A stretch of 64,000 bases of DNA from the NCBI GenBank assembly GCA_049334165.1, contig JBEGHD010000003.1. The stretch is one strand, 5' to 3'. Each line of letters opens with the position of its first letter. Positions within the stretch are counted from its first letter, which is position 1. Positions 16,584 to 25,978 of the stretch are shown here, in pieces. Position numbers and translations under genes: made by a program. The notes beneath the pieces are model-generated. The model searched no databases. It saw nothing but the letters and a program-made list of their open reading frames with translations, and was not told the origin of the DNA. Source of the DNA: JBEGHD01 sp049334165 (GTDB lineage: Bacteria; Bacteroidota; Bacteroidia; Flavobacteriales_D; Sanyastnellaceae).

Positions 16584-17447
16584 ATGATAAACAAATCCAT
16601 AATTGGGATAGCCCTTTTGCTATCCTCATACCTTTGTGCTGTGGCTCAGGTAGAAGACGCCACACTAGACAGCCTATATATACAAACTATAGAAGCCAAA
16701 AAAGAACCTGGAAAAGTCCTTCATGCCGAGCCGCTTTATATCGACTTGATCAGAGACCTCGGTGCTCGAAAAGGTGAAAAAGAATGGAACATCGGTCTTG
16801 GGCTGACAGACAATTTAAAGTTCGATTCCTATGAAGCTTTGATAGAATATGAGTGGGCACCCATCGACCGGCTCGGTTTGGAAGTTGAAGTTCCATTTGA
16901 GTTTTATTCTCCACTGAACGGCACGCCAGAAGACTCAATTCCAGCAGACAGAGCCGAAAGCCTGAAACTAGCAGTCCAATGGACATTTTTGGTAGACGTT
17001 AAGCGAGCTACTTCTATGGCTTTAGGCTACATCAATGAATTTGAAATGTCCGACTTCAGCCGGTTTGGAGAACCCATTATTCGAGGAAACGTTTATAATC
17101 CCTTTTTGGTGATTGCCAAAAGGTGGGGAAACAATTTCCATACATTACTCTACACCGGTCCGAAAATAGTGCAGCATTTCAATAGCGATCACTTTCAGAC
17201 ATCAATAGAAGTCAACTCGAACTTTCACTACATGATTTCAGGTACACGGAACTTCATCGGAGTGGAATTCAATAAATCGATTGAATCAGAAGACTTTGAC
17301 ATGACCGTCCGTCCACAGATGAGGTTAGGTATTGCCGATGACTTGCTAATAGGCATTGTGATGGGAATACCAGTCGAAAGAGAAAATGAAAGATTCAGTT
17401 CTTTTGTCAGGTTGATATGGGAACCTGGGCACAGAAAATCTTCGTAA
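16584..17447 (+). CDS. Outer-membrane beta-barrel protein with an HAEPLYIDLIRDLGARKGE block
   Basis: A 287-residue protein with a signal peptide (ending AVAQ). Just after an acidic N-terminal part comes a strikingly conserved-looking block (HAEPLYIDLIRDLG then ARKGEKEWN at about residues 47-70), followed by amphipathic beta strands with aromatic belts to the C-terminus. It is expected in the outer membrane. It follows the 130-residue gene by 66 bp on the same strand with no terminator between, so they probably form one unit. I associate this family with metal-related loci in Bacteroidota, as memory rather than evidence; no metal efflux gene is adjacent here. Confidence 0.7.
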   Translation: MINKSIIGIALLLSSYLCAVAQVEDATLDSLYIQTIEAKKEPGKVLHAEPLYIDLIRDLGARKGEKEWNIGLGLTDNLKFDSYEALIEYEWAPIDRLGLEVEVPFEFYSPLNGTPEDSIPADRAESLKLAVQWTFLVDVKRATSMALGYINEFEMSDFSRFGEPIIRGNVYNPFLVIAKRWGNNFHTLLYTGPKIVQHFNSDHFQTSIEVNSNFHYMISGTRNFIGVEFNKSIESEDFDMTVRPQMRLGIADDLLIGIVMGIPVERENERFSSFVRLIWEPGHRKSS

Positions 17448-17472
17448 AGTCATAATCAGTAACTTCTAAAAA

Positions 17473-17503
17473 AAGGTGCGAGCTCAAAGCTTGCACCTTC
17501 TAT
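17473..17503. terminator. Bidirectional rho-independent terminator
   Basis: AAGGTGCGAGC pairs with GCTTGCACCTT across a TCAAA loop (11-bp stem with one G-U pair). It has A-tracts on the left and a T-rich tail on the right and sits between convergent genes. Confidence 0.7.
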
Positions 17504-17558
17504 TCGTTTCCGCACTCCAGAATAGCTTTTCGATTCTCTGTATGCCTAAATGGAAAGA

Positions 17559-18866
17559 CTATCTCCTGATAATCTGTCCTCTTTTGGCTTTGTCACCAAT
17601 GCTTAGCACGTAAGAGTAAACTCCAGCCGGCAAGTTTCTATTGATGTTCCATCTGATTTCGCCACTGCCTTGTAGCGTTTTTACAAGCTGGCCATTTAGA
17701 TTGTAGATTTCGACTACCATGCGCTCAGATTTATTGTCGTTTCTGAAAGTCACATATTCCGCTGCCGGGTTAGGAAATACTTTTACACTCAGATCATCGA
17801 TGGATTCGACTCCGATCGTGCCGTCATCGTATTCTTCGTAATAGTAATCCGCTTTATCCAATACTTGCCAAATGGTACCATCCCAGTTGCTGTAGACAGC
17901 GGACTCAACCCGGTTGAACTCTGTGAAGGTGAAAACAGATCTAAAGCCATTTTCCCAGCTCGAACTCACGTAGTTTTGATCAATAATTTCACTGTAATAA
18001 ACCACTCCAGTTTCGTGTGTATAAATAGTTCGAGAGTCATTTTCCCAGTCACTTCCATTCCACTCCTGGTCAGTTTCTGTAGTTAGCCAATTGTCAGCAT
18101 CATATTGCATCACAGTTCGAGAAGTCAATATCCATGATGAACCACCCCAATAATCGTAGACATCTTCGATCATGTTTCCATTACCATCATAAGTATAAAC
18201 GTGGCGATTATTGTCTTCCCATGAAGAACCATCCCAGCTCTGACTAAGCTCTGTAGCAAGATATCCGCTACCATTGTAGGTGTACACAACACGATAATCA
18301 TTCTCCCAGGAGCTGCCCGACCAGTTTTGTCTGGTTTCTGAAATCATTTGTCCCTGATCGTAGATAAAGACGAATCTGTGATCATCCTCCCATGCTCCTC
18401 CATTGTAAATCTGAACAGTTCGGTTGGCCAAAAGATCTTCGTCATTGTAGGTGAACAAATCTCTGTCGTCATTTTGCCAGTCACCCGTGATGTAATCCTG
18501 ATAGATATGCTCTTCTACAAGGCCATTTTCACCGTAAGACCGAACATCTCTTGTGTCAGGTGTATAAATCAATCCATCCCACTCATAATAAATATTCTCA
18601 TCAAAATTGATTTCACCTGTCACAAGATTGCTACCGTTTGTTCCGCTATAAGTTAGGGCAACTGAATCGCCTTCAACCCAAACACCGGCATCCATCAGGG
18701 ACACATTGAGTCCAATCACTCTATAATTCAGTTCAGCGACATTCGATTGAGAGCTCTCCGGGGTCAATCCATTATCGAGAGAAAGTGAGTTTCTCTCAGT
18801 TTGACCTATCGCAACGGTCGTCATGAAAATTGAAATCAGCAAAAGAGATGTAAGCCTAAAATTCAT
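17559..18866 (-). CDS. Secreted T9SS cargo protein with WxGSxWENDxR repeats
   Basis: A 435-residue protein with a signal peptide (ending VAIGQ) and a type A C-terminal sorting domain in the last ~80 residues: VKVFPNPA, then a strand pair with VEIYNLNGQLVKTL and LPAGVYSYVLS, ending in Arg-Arg. This directs export through the type IX secretion system and anchoring at the cell surface. The middle is built of about nine ~30-residue units of the form WDGSSWENDYRVVYTYNGSG, rich in Trp, Tyr and Asp. The repeats look like a surface beta structure, perhaps for adhesion or carbohydrate contact; no catalytic motif is seen. Confidence 0.9.
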   Translation of the reverse strand: MNFRLTSLLLISIFMTTVAIGQTERNSLSLDNGLTPESSQSNVAELNYRVIGLNVSLMDAGVWVEGDSVALTYSGTNGSNLVTGEINFDENIYYEWDGLIYTPDTRDVRSYGENGLVEEHIYQDYITGDWQNDDRDLFTYNDEDLLANRTVQIYNGGAWEDDHRFVFIYDQGQMISETRQNWSGSSWENDYRVVYTYNGSGYLATELSQSWDGSSWEDNNRHVYTYDGNGNMIEDVYDYWGGSSWILTSRTVMQYDADNWLTTETDQEWNGSDWENDSRTIYTHETGVVYYSEIIDQNYVSSSWENGFRSVFTFTEFNRVESAVYSNWDGTIWQVLDKADYYYEEYDDGTIGVESIDDLSVKVFPNPAAEYVTFRNDNKSERMVVEIYNLNGQLVKTLQGSGEIRWNINRNLPAGVYSYVLSIGDKAKRGQIIRR

Positions 18867-19019
18867 TGTTAGTGTGTTTTTTGATTAGTCTAAGTATATT
18901 AAAACAAGCGAAAAAACCAAGTTTCCAAAAGGTTCTTTAAGTATTTTTGAACACTTCTCTCGTAAGATTCTTCCGCTCCGAAACGCCTTACGAAAAACAA
19001 TTCCAAAAGTTGATGATAC

Positions 19020-20279
19020 CTAGGAAGAATATATCTCCCCATTCAAAATCACCTGGTCGATCGAGTCGGTGCCAAAGGCGTAGGGAATAAAGCCGACAGA
19101 TGGGATTTCTTTTGTCACAATCAGGTTGGCGACTTTACCCCTTGCGATGGAACCGTGCGTTTCTCCGAGGTTCATGGCATAGGCTGTGTTTTTGGTCACC
19201 GCGTTAATCGCCTCATTTGGTGTAATTTTCATTTTGATGCAAGCCAATGAAAGCACAAAAGGAATTTTACCTGAAGGAGTTGACCCTGGATTGTAGTCGG
19301 TGGCCAGCGCAAGTGGAAGTCCGGAGTCAATCACTTTCCTCGCATTTCCGTAAGGAATTCCAATGAAGAAAGAACAACTCGGCAGCATCGTGGGCATGGT
19401 TTCAGATCCTTTCAGTGCTTCGAGGTCTTCGTCTCCCAACTCTTCCAGATGATCTACTGAAAGCGCGTTGTTGTCCACACAGGTTTTAATTCCTCCTGAA
19501 ACAGTGAACTGATTCACGTGAACTTTTGGTCGCAGTCCGAACTTCGCTCCAGCCTTGAGGATTCTGTCGGTCTCTTCGTTAGTGAAGTAATTTCTTTCAC
19601 AGAAAACATCGATGTAGTCCGCCAGGCCTTCATCGGCTACCTTGGGCAGCATTTCCTCGCAAATCAAATCGATGTAATCCGTGCGATTTTCTTTGTATTC
19701 TTTAGGAATGGCATGAGCTCCGAGGAAAGTAGCTTTAATCGTCAGCGGACTTTCTTCTTTCAAACGCTTAATCACCCGCAGCATCTTAAGCTCTGCATCT
19801 ACGGTGAGTCCATAACCACTCTTAATCTCCACTGCTCCGGTTCCAAATCGGGCAATCTCATCCAGTCGTTGGCGAGTGCTCTCCATCAGGTCATCTTCAG
19901 AAGTTTGCTGAAGTTTGGTAGCCGAATTCAAAATCCCACCTCCACGGGCGGCAATTTCTTCGTATGAAAGTCCCTTAATTCTGTCTACAAACTCCGACTC
20001 TCTTGGAGCTGCGTAAACGAGATGGGTGTGCGAGTCGCACCACGATGGCAAAACGTATTTCCCCTCTACATCAATCACCTCGAGGTCTCTCCAGTCAGTT
20101 ATTCCCGGCCAGTCGCTCATTTTCCCAAAGTCGGCAATCTTACCGTTGTCGATGGCGATCCAGGCATTTTCGATAACTGGCAAGCGATCCATTTCGCTTC
20201 CGGCCACCCACTTTCGGTTTTCACCATCTTCTTCAACCTGGCAGAGTCCTTTGATATTTTTGATAAAAAGCTTCGACAT
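19020..20279 (-). CDS. hutI: Imidazolonepropionase
   Basis: A 419-residue amidohydrolase that opens 4-imidazolone-5-propanoate to N-formimino-L-glutamate in histidine breakdown. The metal site residues are visible: DSHTHLVYA with its His pair, ARGGGI, the GAVEIKSGYGL strand, FLGAHAIPKEYK, KVHVNQFTVSGG with a His ligand, SVDHLE, and the Asp in LATDYNPGS. Length and order fit HutI. No other hut gene is nearby, so the pathway genes are scattered. A -7 element lies 30 nt upstream. The 150-bp gap to the T9SS gene on its 3' side holds nothing obvious. Confidence 0.95.
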   Translation of the reverse strand: MSKLFIKNIKGLCQVEEDGENRKWVAGSEMDRLPVIENAWIAIDNGKIADFGKMSDWPGITDWRDLEVIDVEGKYVLPSWCDSHTHLVYAAPRESEFVDRIKGLSYEEIAARGGGILNSATKLQQTSEDDLMESTRQRLDEIARFGTGAVEIKSGYGLTVDAELKMLRVIKRLKEESPLTIKATFLGAHAIPKEYKENRTDYIDLICEEMLPKVADEGLADYIDVFCERNYFTNEETDRILKAGAKFGLRPKVHVNQFTVSGGIKTCVDNNALSVDHLEELGDEDLEALKGSETMPTMLPSCSFFIGIPYGNARKVIDSGLPLALATDYNPGSTPSGKIPFVLSLACIKMKITPNEAINAVTKNTAYAMNLGETHGSIARGKVANLIVTKEIPSVGFIPYAFGTDSIDQVILNGEIYSS

Positions 20280-20308
20280 GATCGGATCGTTTTGTTCGTG
20301 TGATGCCG

Positions 20309-20316
20309 CAAAGATA
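20309..20316 (-). promoter_or_regulatory. -7 element for hutI
   Basis: The minus strand reads TATCTTTG, a full match to TAnnTTTG. A TTTTC lies at the -33 distance in place of TTTG. The leader would be about 25 nt. Confidence 0.5.
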
Positions 20317-20450
20317 GAAGTTCAGGGAGAGCGTGAAAATGATCTGCTGACTTCGCTGGTAACTGCCGATTCTTTACTTTCGGGGAATCGAAGTCAGTGG
20401 GAAGAAATTAAATTCTGAAAAGACTGGCGACAAATTTTGACCAACAGAGA

Positions 20451-21530
20451 ATGGCTGGAAACACGACAGGAGAAATTTTTAAGCTCACCACATTTGGAGA
20501 GTCTCACGGAGTAGCAATTGGAGGCGTGATAGACGGTTGCCCTGCTGGCCTCGACCTCGATATAGCAGAAATTCAAAAAGAGCTCGACCGCAGAAAACCC
20601 GGCCAGAGTGAAATCGTAACTCAGCGCAAAGAATCCGACACCGTGGAAATTCTCTCGGGCATTTTCGAAGGAAAAACCACGGGCACTCCGATTGGTTTTA
20701 TCATCCGCAACGAAAATCAAAAGTCGAAGGATTACTCCCACATCAAAGACAAATTTCGACCGTCACATGCCGATTTCACTTTCGTGGAGAAGTACGGCAT
20801 TCGCGACTACCGCGGTGGAGGAAGAAGCTCAGCAAGAGAAACTGCTTGCAGGGTTGTTGCCGGTGCTATCGCAAAAATGATGTTGAGCCAGATCGGTGTG
20901 ACCATCGATGCTTTTGTGAGCCGGATTGAAAACCTCACTGTCGACAAACCCTGGTCAGAACTCGACCTGACACAAACAGATTCAAACATCGTTCGCTGTC
21001 CTGACCCCAAAGTTGCTGAAGAGATGATCGACCTGCTGAAAGCCGTTCGCAAAGATGGCGACACCGTGGGCGGAGCCATCACTTGCGTGGCGCAGCGAGT
21101 TCCTGCGGGCTGGGGCGAGCCGGTTTTCGATAAACTCCATGCAGATTTGGCAAAAGCTATGATGAGCATTAACGCTGCCAAAAGCTTTGAGCTGGGCAGT
21201 GGTTTTGAAGGCACGCGGATGCGCGGCTCGGAGCACAACGACCCTTTCGTGAAAACCGATGGAGGAACTTCTACTTCTACCAACCACTCCGGAGGTATTC
21301 AGGGCGGAATCAGCAACGGACAACCGATTTATTTCAATGTTGGTTTTAAACCCATTGCAACGCTCATGCGCGACCAGCAAAGCGTAGACGAAAAAGGAGA
21401 GCCGACAACAGTGAAAGGTAAGGGCCGCCACGACCCTTGTGTTTTGCCACGAGCTGTACCCATCGTAGAAGCCATGACAGCTTTGGTTCTGGCCGATCAC
21501 TACCTTCGCCAACGATCAGCCAGGTTCTGA
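20451..21530 (+). CDS. aroC: Chorismate synthase
   Basis: A 359-residue enzyme that makes chorismate from 5-enolpyruvylshikimate 3-phosphate, the last step of the shikimate pathway, using reduced FMN. All three signatures can be read: FGESHG near residue 17 with its catalytic His, the GGGRSSARET block near residue 125, and the C-terminal KGRHDPCVLPRAVPIVEAM. It is a full-length, ordinary copy. The divergent hutI shares the upstream region. Confidence 0.97.
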   Translation: MAGNTTGEIFKLTTFGESHGVAIGGVIDGCPAGLDLDIAEIQKELDRRKPGQSEIVTQRKESDTVEILSGIFEGKTTGTPIGFIIRNENQKSKDYSHIKDKFRPSHADFTFVEKYGIRDYRGGGRSSARETACRVVAGAIAKMMLSQIGVTIDAFVSRIENLTVDKPWSELDLTQTDSNIVRCPDPKVAEEMIDLLKAVRKDGDTVGGAITCVAQRVPAGWGEPVFDKLHADLAKAMMSINAAKSFELGSGFEGTRMRGSEHNDPFVKTDGGTSTSTNHSGGIQGGISNGQPIYFNVGFKPIATLMRDQQSVDEKGEPTTVKGKGRHDPCVLPRAVPIVEAMTALVLADHYLRQRSARF

Positions 21531-21586
21531 TTCTATCTGAGATCAAAATTTTATTTTAGCCCCTTTACACAAAACCTGACGAAGCA

Positions 21587-23014
21587 ATGAGAAAGCTCGC
21601 ACTGCACTGGCAAATTATTATTGGATTGGGATTCGGAGTCGTTTGGGCACTTTTGGCCAGCGAGCTCGGGTGGACGCAATTCACCATCGACTGGATCGAT
21701 CCGTTTGGAACAATCTTCCTCCGCCTGCTCAAGTTCATTGCTGTGCCGCTGGTTTTGTTTTCCATCATTGCAGGAATTGCCGGCCTTAGTGAAATCAACA
21801 AACTAGGCCGAATGGGAGCAAAAACACTCCTTGCCTACCTCACCACCACTGTGGTTGCTGTTTCTCTCGGATTGCTTTTGGTGAATACTTTCCAACCGGG
21901 AAAAACTGTTGACGAAAGTCAGCGAGCCAAGAATCGAATCAGCTACGAGCTATGGGTCGCAGAAACTCCTGGGGTGGAAATCCTCGATGGCAAGAGTTAT
22001 CTCACAGATGAGAAATACAGTTCACTTGTCGACAGTGTGAGGCAAAGTTCGGATATGAAAGTGCCCACCGCCAAAGACCTCGACATGGAAGAGCTACAGC
22101 AAACGGCAGCCGCTCAAAAAGATAAGTCGCCATTGAGTTTCATCGTAGAAATGGTTCCCGAAAACATCTTCGGGTCGCTTTCGAGTAACTCCATGATGCT
22201 TCAAATTATCTTCTTTGGAATTTTCTTCGGGATCACATTGAAATTCATCCCTGAGGAGCAGGCTAAACCGGTTGTCGCTTTCGTCAATGGAGCCAACGAG
22301 GTCTTTCTCAAAATGGTTGACATCGTGATGAAGGCCGCTCCGTTTTTCGTCTTTGCCCTTATGGCTGGGGTGATGGTGAAGATGGGAGACAGCACAATGG
22401 AAATCCTCCAGATATTTAAAGGACTTGGATTCTACTCGCTAGCCGTAGCAGGTGGTCTGGCATTTCTGGTTTTTGTTTTTTACCCGGTATTGCTGAGCTT
22501 GCTAGTGAAAAAACTCGGCTACAGACAATTTTTAAGAAACATCAGTCCTGCACAGTTTCTTGCCTTCAGCACGAGCAGTAGTGCAGCCACGCTTCCCGTT
22601 ACTATGGACTGCGTAGAAGAACGACTCGGGGTATCTCGAAACGTGACAAGTTTTGTTTTACCGATCGGAGCCACTGTAAACATGGACGGGACGAGTCTCT
22701 ACCAGGCGATTGCCGTAATCTTTTTGGCGCAAATCCACGAAGTCGATCTCAACCTGGTGCAGCAGCTGACAATTGTACTAACAGCTACTTTGGCGTCTAT
22801 CGGTTCAGCTGCCGTTCCCAGTGCCGGACTCATCATGCTGATTATTGTTTTGCAAAGTGTTGGCCTCAATCCAGCCTGGATCGCCATTATTTTCCCCGTT
22901 GACCGAATTTTGGATATGTGCCGAACCGTAGTGAACGTTACCGGGGACGCCACGGTTTCTACTGTAATTGCAAATTCTGAAGGTGAATTGCACCCACCGG
23001 TAGAATCTGATTAA
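21587..23014 (+). CDS. Dicarboxylate/amino acid:cation symporter (DAACS family)
   Basis: A 475-residue inner-membrane protein of the SDF/GltPh fold. Evidence is the re-entrant loop STSSSAATLPVT, the helix after it, the NMDGTSLYQ motif that binds Na+, and GSAAVPSAGL. It should import aspartate, glutamate or C4-dicarboxylates with Na+ or H+. A hydrophilic insert of about 80 residues (roughly residues 103-180, with EILDGKSYLTDEKY) is longer than in GltP and probably lies outside the membrane. Its 3' end is followed by the AsmA-like gene with only 39 bp between. Confidence 0.92.
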   Translation: MRKLALHWQIIIGLGFGVVWALLASELGWTQFTIDWIDPFGTIFLRLLKFIAVPLVLFSIIAGIAGLSEINKLGRMGAKTLLAYLTTTVVAVSLGLLLVNTFQPGKTVDESQRAKNRISYELWVAETPGVEILDGKSYLTDEKYSSLVDSVRQSSDMKVPTAKDLDMEELQQTAAAQKDKSPLSFIVEMVPENIFGSLSSNSMMLQIIFFGIFFGITLKFIPEEQAKPVVAFVNGANEVFLKMVDIVMKAAPFFVFALMAGVMVKMGDSTMEILQIFKGLGFYSLAVAGGLAFLVFVFYPVLLSLLVKKLGYRQFLRNISPAQFLAFSTSSSAATLPVTMDCVEERLGVSRNVTSFVLPIGATVNMDGTSLYQAIAVIFLAQIHEVDLNLVQQLTIVLTATLASIGSAAVPSAGLIMLIIVLQSVGLNPAWIAIIFPVDRILDMCRTVVNVTGDATVSTVIANSEGELHPPVESD

Positions 23015-23053
23015 ATTTATCCGTGAAAAACTAAAAACATCAAATCGACACTC

Positions 23054-25888
23054 ATGAAGAAGTTCCTCAAAATCTTAGGTATTACTATCGTAGTAATTTT
23101 TCTCTTGCTGCTCATTCTGCCTTTTGCCTTCAAAGGAAAAATTGTAGAAGGAATAAAATCTGCAGCTAATGAAAATCTGAACGCCAAAGTCAATTTTGAG
23201 GATGTTTCCCTCTCGCTGATCAGCAACTTTCCTAACCTTTCAGTAGACATCGAAGCATTCACTGTGGATGGAGTTGAAAAGTTTGAAGGCGTGAGAATGG
23301 CCGATATTAAGACATTTTCTGCCACAGTAGATGTCTGGAGTCTGATGGGCGATCAGATCGAAATCATTGAGATTGGAATCGTGGAGCCAAAGATTAAAAT
23401 TCACGTGCTCGAAGACGGCAGTGCCAACTACGACATTGTGAAAGCCAGCGAAGAATCAGAAGAGGAGGTTGTGGAAGAAACTGAAGAAGGAGGTGGATTT
23501 AAAATGGCGCTTCAAAATTATTTCATCGAAGGTGGCTACGTGCTTTACGATGACAAGTCGATGCCTTTTATGCTTGAGATTGAGAACCTAAACCACAACG
23601 GTTCGGGCGACCTCACCGCTACAACAACTACGCTTTCAACGAAAACAACTGCAGATGCGGTCAACATGTCGTATGACAACATTTACTACATCAACAAAGC
23701 AAAGGCCGACATCGATGCCGATCTGGCGATCGATTTTGAGCAATTCAAGTTTACTTTCAATGAAAATGTGATTCGTCTCAACGAACTGGAAGTTGGAGCA
23801 GACGGATGGCTCGCCATGCCAGCCGATGACATCGACATGGACATCACTTTCGATGCTACAAAAACAGAATTTAGAACGCTGCTTTCGATGGTGCCAGCAG
23901 AATTTGCAAGCGACCTCGAGGGTGTTGACGTTTCAGGAAGTATGGCGTTTGACGGCTACGTGAAAGGAACTTACAACGACAACTCAATGCCAGGATTTGG
24001 AATGAACCTCATGGTGGAAAATGGAAGATTCCAGTACCCTGATTTGCCAAAATCAGCCGACAACATTCAGGTTGAAGCCCACATTGACGCTCCAGACGGA
24101 AACGACTTCGACAAGATGAAAGTGGATGTGCCTACTTTCCACATGGAGCTCGGAGGAAATCCAATCGATGCATTTTTGAAATTGAGAACTCCGATGTCAG
24201 ATCCGCAGATCGACACGGAAGTGAAAGCAAAAATTGTTTTGTCCACGCTGAAGGATGTTGTGCCTCTCGATGCTTCCGATCAACTGGCGGGAACAATCAA
24301 TGCAGACCTGAGTGTTCACGGTCGCATGTCGACAATCGAGCAGGAACGCTACGAAGATTTTGATGCTCAGGGTCAGATCATCATGCAGGAAATTATGTAC
24401 TCCTCAGCAAGTATGCCTTACGATGTGAATCTGGATATCGCTTACTTTAATTTCTCTCCGAAATTTATTGAGCTTTCTCAATTCAAAAGCCGTATTGCAG
24501 ACAGCGACATCAACGCCAGTGGAAAAATCAACAACTACCTGGCGTTCGCTCTTCGCGATTCTGCGTTGCTAGAAGGTCAGTTTAACTTGCAGTCGAACAA
24601 CCTGAATCTTAATCCCTTCATGGCAGACAGCGGTGAAGAAGCGCCAGCAGAAACGGAAACAGCTGAAGACAGCGTGGCGCTTAGTGTGATCGAAGTTCCC
24701 GGGAACATTGATTTTGTGCTAAATGCGGACCTGAAAAAACTCACTTACGACAACGTAAATATCGCCAACGTGAAAGGGAAGATCGCAGTAAGAGACAAAA
24801 AGGCGATGCTTACCAATCTAGGAATGGACGTTCTTGGAGGTCAGGTGAAAATGTCTGGAACGTACGACACACAAAACCCGGAGAGACCAGAAGTCGACTT
24901 CGACTTTGGAATTACCAATCTAGATATCAAGTCAACGGCTACGACATTCAATACTGTCGAGAAGCTCGCTCCGATTGCAAAAAACTGCACCGGTAAGTTT
25001 TCTACGCAGATGAAATTTATGGCATCGCTAGACACCACCATGACTCCGATCAACGAAACGATTGAAGGTGGAGGAACGCTGAGTACTAAAGATGTTTACA
25101 TCGAAGGATTTGAGCCACTGAACAAACTGGCTGAGCAGTTGAAAATTGACAGACTGTCGAAGCAAAATATTGAAGACATCAGCATCCGATACAAATTTGA
25201 AAACGGCCGCGTGACCACTGAACCATTTGAGGTGAAGCTCGATGGCATTCCGGCTACAGTTGATGGCTACACCACTTTTGAACAGGAAATCAATTACAAC
25301 GTGGCGATGGACATTCCATTCGAAAAACTCGGAAGTACCGTCAATCAACAAGCAACAAATCTTCTCGGGCAGATCAACGACAAGTTCGGAACGAATCTAT
25401 CTGCCGGGAAAACTATTCCTGTGAGAATTAAGGTTGTGGGAACTGTTACAGATCCAAAACTTCAAACCAACTTTGGAGAGCTTGGCGGAAGCAGCCAGGA
25501 CATCAAAGAGCAGGTGAAGGAAGAAGTGAAAGAGAAGGTGGAAGAGAAGATAGAGGAAGTGAAGGACGATGCGCTTGAGAAAGCTCAGGAAAAGGCCGAC
25601 CAGATTATGGCCGAAGCGCGACAAAAGGCAGACAAAGTTGTAAGCGAAGCTAAAAAGGCAGCCGACAAAGTTCGCGAAGAAGCGGAGAAAAAAGCCAAGC
25701 AAATTGAGGATGAGGCCAAAAACCCCCTTCAGCAAGCTGCCGCCAAAGCCGCGGCCAACAAGGTCCGCAGTGAAGCAGATAAAAAAGCAGATCAATTAGA
25801 AGCGGAGGCACAGAAACAAGCCGACAACATTATAGCCGAAGCTCAACAAAGAGCCGATAACCTCATCGAAGAGGCGAAGAATAAGTAA
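23054..25888 (+). CDS. AsmA-like envelope protein with a long charged helical tail
   Basis: A 944-residue protein with an N-terminal signal anchor (FLKILGITIVVIFLLLLILP) and an AsmA-like layout: N-terminal NLNAKVNFEDVSLSLISNFP block, then long beta-rich grooves (repeated LDG/NLD segments and ASGKINNYL), and the C-terminal AsmA domain around residues 560-810. Family members are bridge-like lipid transport or outer-membrane biogenesis proteins. The last ~130 residues (from about 815) are unusual: an Ala/Lys/Glu helix of repeating words such as EKADQIMAEARQ and KADKVVSEAKK, close to 11-residue periodicity. It may be a coiled coil or LEA-like amphipathic helix. Confidence 0.85.
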   Translation: MKKFLKILGITIVVIFLLLLILPFAFKGKIVEGIKSAANENLNAKVNFEDVSLSLISNFPNLSVDIEAFTVDGVEKFEGVRMADIKTFSATVDVWSLMGDQIEIIEIGIVEPKIKIHVLEDGSANYDIVKASEESEEEVVEETEEGGGFKMALQNYFIEGGYVLYDDKSMPFMLEIENLNHNGSGDLTATTTTLSTKTTADAVNMSYDNIYYINKAKADIDADLAIDFEQFKFTFNENVIRLNELEVGADGWLAMPADDIDMDITFDATKTEFRTLLSMVPAEFASDLEGVDVSGSMAFDGYVKGTYNDNSMPGFGMNLMVENGRFQYPDLPKSADNIQVEAHIDAPDGNDFDKMKVDVPTFHMELGGNPIDAFLKLRTPMSDPQIDTEVKAKIVLSTLKDVVPLDASDQLAGTINADLSVHGRMSTIEQERYEDFDAQGQIIMQEIMYSSASMPYDVNLDIAYFNFSPKFIELSQFKSRIADSDINASGKINNYLAFALRDSALLEGQFNLQSNNLNLNPFMADSGEEAPAETETAEDSVALSVIEVPGNIDFVLNADLKKLTYDNVNIANVKGKIAVRDKKAMLTNLGMDVLGGQVKMSGTYDTQNPERPEVDFDFGITNLDIKSTATTFNTVEKLAPIAKNCTGKFSTQMKFMASLDTTMTPINETIEGGGTLSTKDVYIEGFEPLNKLAEQLKIDRLSKQNIEDISIRYKFENGRVTTEPFEVKLDGIPATVDGYTTFEQEINYNVAMDIPFEKLGSTVNQQATNLLGQINDKFGTNLSAGKTIPVRIKVVGTVTDPKLQTNFGELGGSSQDIKEQVKEEVKEKVEEKIEEVKDDALEKAQEKADQIMAEARQKADKVVSEAKKAADKVREEAEKKAKQIEDEAKNPLQQAAAKAAANKVRSEADKKADQLEAEAQKQADNIIAEAQQRADNLIEEAKNK

Positions 25889-25905
25889 TCCAGAGGATAA
25901 GTGTT

Positions 25906-25959
25906 GCGGGCCGGCTTTGCCGTCCCGCTCACATCTGCCACAAGACACTTGTGGCAGAT
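25906..25959. repeat. Double hairpin between AsmA-like and OmpA-like genes
   Basis: Two adjacent inverted repeats: GCGGG-C-CGGC (25906-25915) with GCCG-T-CCCGC (25919-25928), and the perfect ATCTGCCACAAG (25933-25944) with CTTGTGGCAGAT (25948-25959) around a 3-nt loop. Neither has a U-tract. The small loops match the REP-like hairpins near 13.1-13.5 kb. In mRNA they could protect or separate the two transcripts. Confidence 0.7.
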
Positions 25960-25978
25960 AACTCGCGTTACAGGAGAT

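Noticed and set aside
20026..20418. A 130-codon plus-strand frame overlapping the hutI start
   Set aside because: Mostly antisense to hutI, and contains the hutI promoter.
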